In this document: positions 33,751-36,263 of the stretch, piece by piece | Position numbering within the stretch: position 1 is the stretch's first letter | How the letters are laid out: the number at the start of each line of letters is the position of its first letter | Assembly: GCA_029821495.1 (NCBI GenBank) | Contig: JALGTG010000010.1 | Span: 6,083-42,345 of the forward strand | From: Candidatus Hebobacteria bacterium | GTDB taxonomy: Bacteria; Armatimonadota; Hebobacteria; Hebobacterales; Hebobacteraceae | Direction of reading: 5' to 3' | Length of the DNA: 36,263 bases | Notes under the pieces: generated by a model | What the model was told of the DNA's origin: nothing | The model's input: only the letters and a program-made list of their open reading frames with translations | Database searches by the model: none | Made by a program: the position numbers and the translations under genes

Positions 33751-34518
33751 GTGATTCGCGGCCTCTATTCGTCTGCCAACGGTCTGCTCGTGCAGTCCGC
33801 GCGCACCGACGTCATCTCTTCCAACCTCGCCGGCCTCAGCGTTCCCGGCTTCCGCCGCGACGTTCCCGTCGTCACCGCCTTCCCCCGCGCCCTGCAGTAC
33901 GCGGCCCGCGGCCGCGCCGCCGCGGGAGCGCCCGGCTCCAGCTCCATCGTCCTCGCCCCCGAGACTAGCGTCGACCTCCAGCCCGGCGCCCTCCGCTCAA
34001 CCGGCGCGCCGTTCGATCTCGCCTTAGACGGGCCGGGCTACTTCTCCGTCCAGACCCCCGCCGGCGAGGCCTACACCCGCTCCGGCGCCTTCCGCCTCGA
34101 CGCAGCCGGCCGGCAGGCCGGCCTCGCCGCGCTCGTCACCCAGTCCGGCCATCCCGTCCTCGGCCAGACCGGCCCCATCCGCATCAGCGGCGCTGAGTTC
34201 GAGGTATTGGACAACGGCGACATCCTCGTGGACGGTGCCCGCGTGGACCGCCTCAAGCTCGCCGACTTCCCGACAGGAACCCAAATGCAGAAGCTCGGCG
34301 ACGGCCTCCTCCGCCCACTGCGGCCCGTAGCGCCCCTGCCCGCCGCCGGCATCTCAGCCACTGTCCGCCAGGGCTACCTCGAGGAGGCCAACGTCAACGC
34401 AGTCTCCGAGCTCGCCGCCATGATCTCCGCCCTCCGTTCCTTCGAGGCCAGCCAGCGCGCCCTTCACGCCGCCGACCAGACCCTCGACAAAGTCATCAAC
34501 GAAATCGGCCGCACATAA
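33751..34518 (+). CDS. flgF: Flagellar basal-body rod protein of the FlgF/FlgG family
   Basis: This is a proximal-rod subunit of the flagellar basal body. The N-terminal rod domain reads RGLYSSANGLLVQSARTDVISSNLAGLSVPGFRRDV, a divergent form of the NLANxxTxGFK signature. The middle has GAPFDLALDGPGYFSVQTPAGEAYTRSGAFRLD, and the C-terminal rod helix is VRQGYLEEANVNAVSELAAMISALRSFEASQRALHAADQTLDKVI. The ORF track runs back into the kinase gene. GGGAGGGG at 33735-33742 points to the GTG at 33751, giving 255 residues. It is the shorter and more divergent of the two rod proteins here, hence FlgF rather than FlgG. It follows the kinase gene by 76 bases. Confidence 0.88.
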   Translation: MIRGLYSSANGLLVQSARTDVISSNLAGLSVPGFRRDVPVVTAFPRALQYAARGRAAAGAPGSSSIVLAPETSVDLQPGALRSTGAPFDLALDGPGYFSVQTPAGEAYTRSGAFRLDAAGRQAGLAALVTQSGHPVLGQTGPIRISGAEFEVLDNGDILVDGARVDRLKLADFPTGTQMQKLGDGLLRPLRPVAPLPAAGISATVRQGYLEEANVNAVSELAAMISALRSFEASQRALHAADQTLDKVINEIGRT

Positions 34519-34596
34519 TGCCCATGCTCCCGTCTACGACATCGTTCCCGTTTGCCTATGCCCGCTCGCGGCACTTCTCGCCCGCCGCACAATCTG

Positions 34597-34621
34597 TCAT
34601 CCTGAGCGAAGTCGAAGGATC
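34597..34621. repeat. ATCCT/AGGAT hairpin with GAGCGAAGTCGA loop
   Basis: ATCCT at 34599-34603 pairs with AGGAT at 34616-34620. The related unit at 15979-16003 has ACCCT/AGGGT and the one at 34718-34740 has ATTCC/GGAAT. The loop sequence stays close to GAGCGAAG(T)CGA while both stem arms change together. Confidence 0.85.
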
Positions 34622-34666
34622 TCGTGAGCGGAGCGAACGGTTCCTGCACGAACCGCGGCGGGCCGG

Positions 34667-34708
34667 GGTGGCGGTCGCCTAAGGCGACTTAGCCACGTGT
34701 CTCCTGCC
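34667..34708. repeat. GTGGC...GCCAC element with inner GTCGCC/GGCGAC hairpin
   Basis: GTGGC (34668-34672) pairs with GCCAC (34692-34696). In place of the GGCCCGAAGG core found in other copies it holds GTCGCC-TAA-GGCGAC (34674-34688). It is followed by GTGTCTCCTGCC, as at 16126-16137, but the matching left arm GGCAGGAG is not present here. Confidence 0.82.
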
Positions 34709-34717
34709 TCACTGTGC

Positions 34718-34740
34718 CATTCCGAGCGAAGCGAGGAATC
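34718..34740. repeat. ATTCC/GGAAT hairpin with GAGCGAAGCGA loop
   Basis: ATTCC at 34719-34723 pairs with GGAAT at 34735-34739. This is the third member of the hairpin family also seen at 15979-16003 and 34597-34621. Confidence 0.82.
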
Positions 34741-34800
34741 CATTCCAACTCCATGCGCATCCTGTGCCCCCGTCCAGCGGCCTGGTGTGCTTCTGTACCT

Positions 34801-34827
34801 GTTCGGCAGGAGCTTGCTCCTGCCACA
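34801..34827. repeat. GGCAGGAGCTTGCTCCTGCC palindrome, intergenic copy
   Basis: A nine-bp stem (34805-34813 with 34816-34824) is flanked by GTTC and ACATG. Its core is identical to the copy embedded in the DUF4132 gene at 16490-16516. Confidence 0.92.
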
Positions 34828-34893
34828 TGCCCGACTCTCGGGCAGGCGTGCCAACGCCCATCAGACTGAGACGCGAACGGAGAACGACACCCA

Positions 34894-34983
34894 ATGATGC
34901 GATCCCTCTGGTCTGCCGCCACCGGCATGTGGCTAGGCCGCCCAAGGCGGCCGCCATCCCGGTCCGCCCCTGGGCGGACTTAG
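34894..34983 (+). other. Duplicated flgG 5' end forming a 29-codon mini-ORF
   Basis: The first 36 bases (34894-34929) are identical to the start of flgG (35018-35053) and encode [12 protein letters not shown]. The frame then runs into a palindromic insert and stops at TAG 34981-34983. GGAGA precedes this copy about 12 bases upstream. It is a truncated duplicate and not a functional rod protein. Whether it is translated is unknown. Confidence 0.85.
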
Positions 34984-35017
34984 GGAACCGCCCCCAGCAC
35001 CCAAAGGAGAGCACACC
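34930..35017. repeat. 88-bp palindromic block between two copies of the flgG start
   Basis: The block begins TGGCTAGG, continues with GGCCGCC-CAA-GGCGGCC and GTCCGCCC-CT-GGGCGGAC hairpins, and ends with the flgG Shine-Dalgarno AAAGGAGAG. With the preceding base it starts GTGGCTA, the reverse complement of the TAGCCAC end of the GTGGC/GCCAC elements. The identical 36-bp sequence on both sides looks like a target or tandem duplication. Confidence 0.75.
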
Positions 35018-35806
35018 ATGATGCGATCCCTCTGGTCTGCCGCCACCGGCATGACCGCCCAGCAGACCAACATTGACGTCATCGCCAACAACCTCGCCAA
35101 CGTCAACACCGTCGGCTTCAAAGCCAGCCGCGTCGACTTCCAGGACCTGATGTACCAGACCATCAGCCAGCCCGGCGCCGCCGCCACCGAGGCCACCCAA
35201 GTCCCCACCGGCATCCAGATCGGCCTCGGCGCGCGCTACGCCGCCGTCCAGCGCCTCTTCTCACCCGGCGAGCTTCGCCAGACTGGCAACAGCCTCGACG
35301 TCGCCATCGAGGGCGACGGCTTCTTCGAGATCATGCTCCCCGACGGCAGCGCCGCCTACACCCGCGACGGCGCCTTCAAGCTCGACGGCCAGGGCCGCCT
35401 CGTCAACTCCGACGGCCACCCCCTCCAGCCCGACATCACCATCCCCGCCGACGCCACCCAAATCAGCATCGGCACCGACGGCACCGTCAGCGTCAACATC
35501 GCCGGCCAGACAGAATCCCAGCAGCTCGGCCAGATCACCCTTTCCAAGTTCCTCAACCCAGCCGGCCTCAGCAGCATGGGGCGCAACCTACTCCTCCCCA
35601 CCGCCGCCTCCGGCGACGCCCTTGCCTCCACCCCTGGCACCGACGGCCTCGGCACCCTCGGCCAGGGCTTCATCGAGCTCTCCAACGTCAGCATCATCGA
35701 AGAGATGGTGAGCATGATCGTCGCCCAGCGCGCCTACGAAGTCAACTCCAAATCCATCCAAGTCGCCGACGAAATGCTCTCCATGGCCAACTCCCTCCAC
35801 CGCTAA
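35018..35806 (+). CDS. flgG: Flagellar basal-body distal rod protein FlgG
   Basis: FlgG builds the distal rod of the flagellar drive shaft in the periplasmic or cell-wall space. All family landmarks are present: [46 protein letters not shown] at the N-terminus, [47 protein letters not shown] in the middle, and [47 protein letters not shown] at the C-terminus. It is 262 residues long, as expected. The ATG at 35018 has AAAGGAGA upstream. A second, truncated copy of the first 36 bases lies 124 bases upstream. The usual neighbours flgA and flgH are absent; the gene is followed directly by repeats. Confidence 0.97.
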   Translation: MMRSLWSAATGMTAQQTNIDVIANNLANVNTVGFKASRVDFQDLMYQTISQPGAAATEATQVPTGIQIGLGARYAAVQRLFSPGELRQTGNSLDVAIEGDGFFEIMLPDGSAAYTRDGAFKLDGQGRLVNSDGHPLQPDITIPADATQISIGTDGTVSVNIAGQTESQQLGQITLSKFLNPAGLSSMGRNLLLPTAASGDALASTPGTDGLGTLGQGFIELSNVSIIEEMVSMIVAQRAYEVNSKSIQVADEMLSMANSLHR

Positions 35807-35810
35807 GCCC

Positions 35811-35837
35811 GTTGGGCAGGGGCTTGCCCCTGCCACT
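35811..35837. repeat. GGCAGGGGC/GCCCCTGCC palindrome just after flgG
   Basis: This nine-bp stem (35815-35823 with 35826-35834) is the GGCAGGAG palindrome with one A-T pair replaced by G-C on both arms. Flanks GTTG and ACT match the other copies. It begins four bases after the flgG stop codon and lacks a T-run. Confidence 0.9.
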
Positions 35838-35841
35838 GCAG

Positions 35842-35863
35842 GGCGGGGTCTCCGCACCCCGCC
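35842..35863. repeat. GGCGGGGT/ACCCCGCC hairpin
   Basis: GGCGGGGT (35842-35849) pairs with ACCCCGCC (35856-35863) around CTCCGC. A longer relative with GGCGGGGTCT/AGACCCCGCC is at 36168-36189. Confidence 0.85.
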
Positions 35864-35874
35864 ACCTCCCCGTC

Positions 35875-35947
35875 GGGCAGGAGGCCACCTCCCCGTCGGG
35901 CAGGAGGTTGTTTACCCGGGCCTTGCCGCAGGGCCTCCTGCCCCTCT
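35875..35947. repeat. Tandem GTCGGGCAGGAGG units, the second with a full composite loop
   Basis: CCCCGTCGGGCAGGAGG occurs at about 35868-35884 and again at 35891-35907. The second is completed by CCTCCTGCC at 35934-35942, a nine-bp outer stem. Its loop (GTTTACCCGGGCCTTG then CCGCAGGG) is nearly the same as that of the trpS leader copy at 8096-8139. Confidence 0.85.
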
Positions 35948-35948
35948 G

Positions 35949-36079
35949 GGTAGCGCAGAGCCTGCCCTGAGCCTGCCGAATGGGTTCTCAACGTGCACCC
36001 CAATCGGTAGCGCAGAGCCTGCCCTGAGCCTGCCGAATGGGTTTCCAACGTGCGCCGTAATCGGTAGCGCAGGTTTTCA
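35949..36079. repeat. 57-bp direct repeats ending in a simple GCAGGTT/AACCTGC hairpin
   Basis: GGTAGCGCAG begins at 35949, 36006 and 36063, a 57-base period. The first two units carry AGCCTGCCCTGAGCCTGCC and GAATGGG between GCGCAG and a TTCTCAACGTGC or TTTCCAACGTGC end. The third is the short form with a clean GCAGGTT-TTC-AACCTGC stem and no insert. Confidence 0.88.
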
Positions 36080-36084
36080 ACCTG

Positions 36085-36121
36085 CATGCCCGCCGCAGGC
36101 GGGTCCCGTAGGGCGGGCATG
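36085..36121. repeat. CATGCCCGCC/GGCGGGCATG hairpin
   Basis: A perfect ten-bp outer stem (36085-36094 with 36112-36121) surrounds GCAGGCGGGTCCCGTAG, itself partly repetitive with the stem sequence. Confidence 0.85.
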
Positions 36122-36163
36122 TTCCGCCGAGTGCGGACAGGCCCGCCGGCCGTTTGGCGTTCT

Positions 36164-36189
36164 GTAGGGCGGGGTCTCCAGACCCCGCC
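36164..36189. repeat. GGCGGGGTCT/AGACCCCGCC hairpin
   Basis: A perfect ten-bp stem (36168-36177 with 36180-36189) has a CC centre and is preceded by GTAG. The shorter relative is at 35842-35863. Confidence 0.88.
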
Positions 36190-36230
36190 GCCGCGCCTCC
36201 CCTGCCTGTAGCCTACTCCTGCGAACGCAG

Positions 36231-36263
36231 TCGGGTAGGGCAGGAGCTTCGCCTCCTGCCCCG
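36231..36263. repeat. GGGCAGGAG/CTCCTGCCC palindrome at the window edge
   Basis: A nine-bp stem (36238-36246 with 36253-36261) has the loop CTTCGC and is preceded by TCGGGTA, much as the trpS leader copy is preceded by GGGTA. The window ends here, so the element or cluster may continue. Confidence 0.85.

Larger units (their letters stand above)
34519..34893. other. Repeat-filled gap between flgF and the flgG start region
   Basis: No gene is visible in this gap. It consists mostly of short palindromes: ATCCT/AGGAT with a GAGCGAAGTCGA loop (34597-34621), CGGTTC/GAACCG near 34639-34655, the GTGGC/GCCAC element (34667-34708), ATTCC/GGAAT (34719-34739), the GGCAGGAG palindrome (34801-34827), TGCCCGA/TCGGGCA (34828-34844) and GGCGT/ACGCC at 34845-34858. 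No promoter could be picked out among them. Confidence 0.75.

Noticed and set aside
35868-36263. CRISPR array
   Set aside because: Repeats are palindromic, of mixed families and few copies; the 57-bp units are contiguous direct repeats without unique spacers, and no cas gene is present.

Overview
This window reads as chromosomal DNA from a free-living, high-GC, flagellated bacterium. It is gene-dense, and almost every gene is on the + strand. The only minus-strand genes are rpmB and a sigma/anti-sigma pair. Three features suggest a deep-branching Terrabacteria-type lineage such as Armatimonadota: a Bacillus-like asd-aspartate kinase-dapA order, a prokaryotic translin homologue, and a large exported protein with three C-terminal S-layer homology repeats. 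The lineage is an inference; no rRNA gene is present to settle it. I see no tRNA, rRNA, CRISPR array, transposase or phage gene.

Layout. 1-7.9 kb: topA, then a probable lysine/diaminopimelate operon (asd, aspartate kinase, dapA) behind a clear TTGACA/TATCAT promoter. It runs on without gaps into a family-4 uracil-DNA glycosylase, a xylose-isomerase-like TIM barrel protein and a translin-family protein. 8-12.8 kb: trpS with a hairpin-bearing leader, then scpA, a disrupted scpB, a D,D-carboxypeptidase and an rsuA/rluB-type pseudouridine synthase, nearly all overlapping or abutting. 12.8-16 kb: zinc-type L28 (minus strand), a CBS-plus-DUF1385 membrane protein, and argS with an altered HIGH motif. 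16-22.5 kb: a DUF4132/DUF7737 protein, pyrF, a small winged-helix protein and a DUF6259-like putative glycoside hydrolase. 22.6-24.4 kb: an ECF sigma factor with its membrane anti-sigma factor (minus strand, with an intrinsic terminator), then a GT2 glycosyltransferase. 24.5-29.4 kb: a 1601-residue secreted gingipain-like (C25) protein with a duplicated three-part module and SLH anchors. 29.7-33.7 kb: a small membrane protein with a GspE/MshE N-terminal-type domain, a PPi-type phosphofructokinase and an overlapping histidine kinase. 33.7-35.8 kb: flgF and flgG, separated by about 500 bp of repeats.

The most unusual content is a set of short dispersed palindromes. They lie mostly between genes (7.9-8.1, 15.9-16.1, 34.5-35.0 and 35.8-36.3 kb), but some lie inside reading frames. 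A base hairpin (GGCAGGAG/CTCCTGCC) occurs both alone and opened up by other palindromes nested in its loop. Stems of several families change on both arms together, as expected if the hairpin is what is conserved. One copy lies in frame inside the DUF4132 gene. One sits in the trpS leader. Another palindromic block separates two identical copies of the flgG start. No mobilising enzyme is visible here. This repeat system is my main candidate for something undescribed.

Limits: everything was read by eye. Family names come from recognised motifs, not searches. Start codons were chosen from Shine-Dalgarno sequences and are uncertain where noted.
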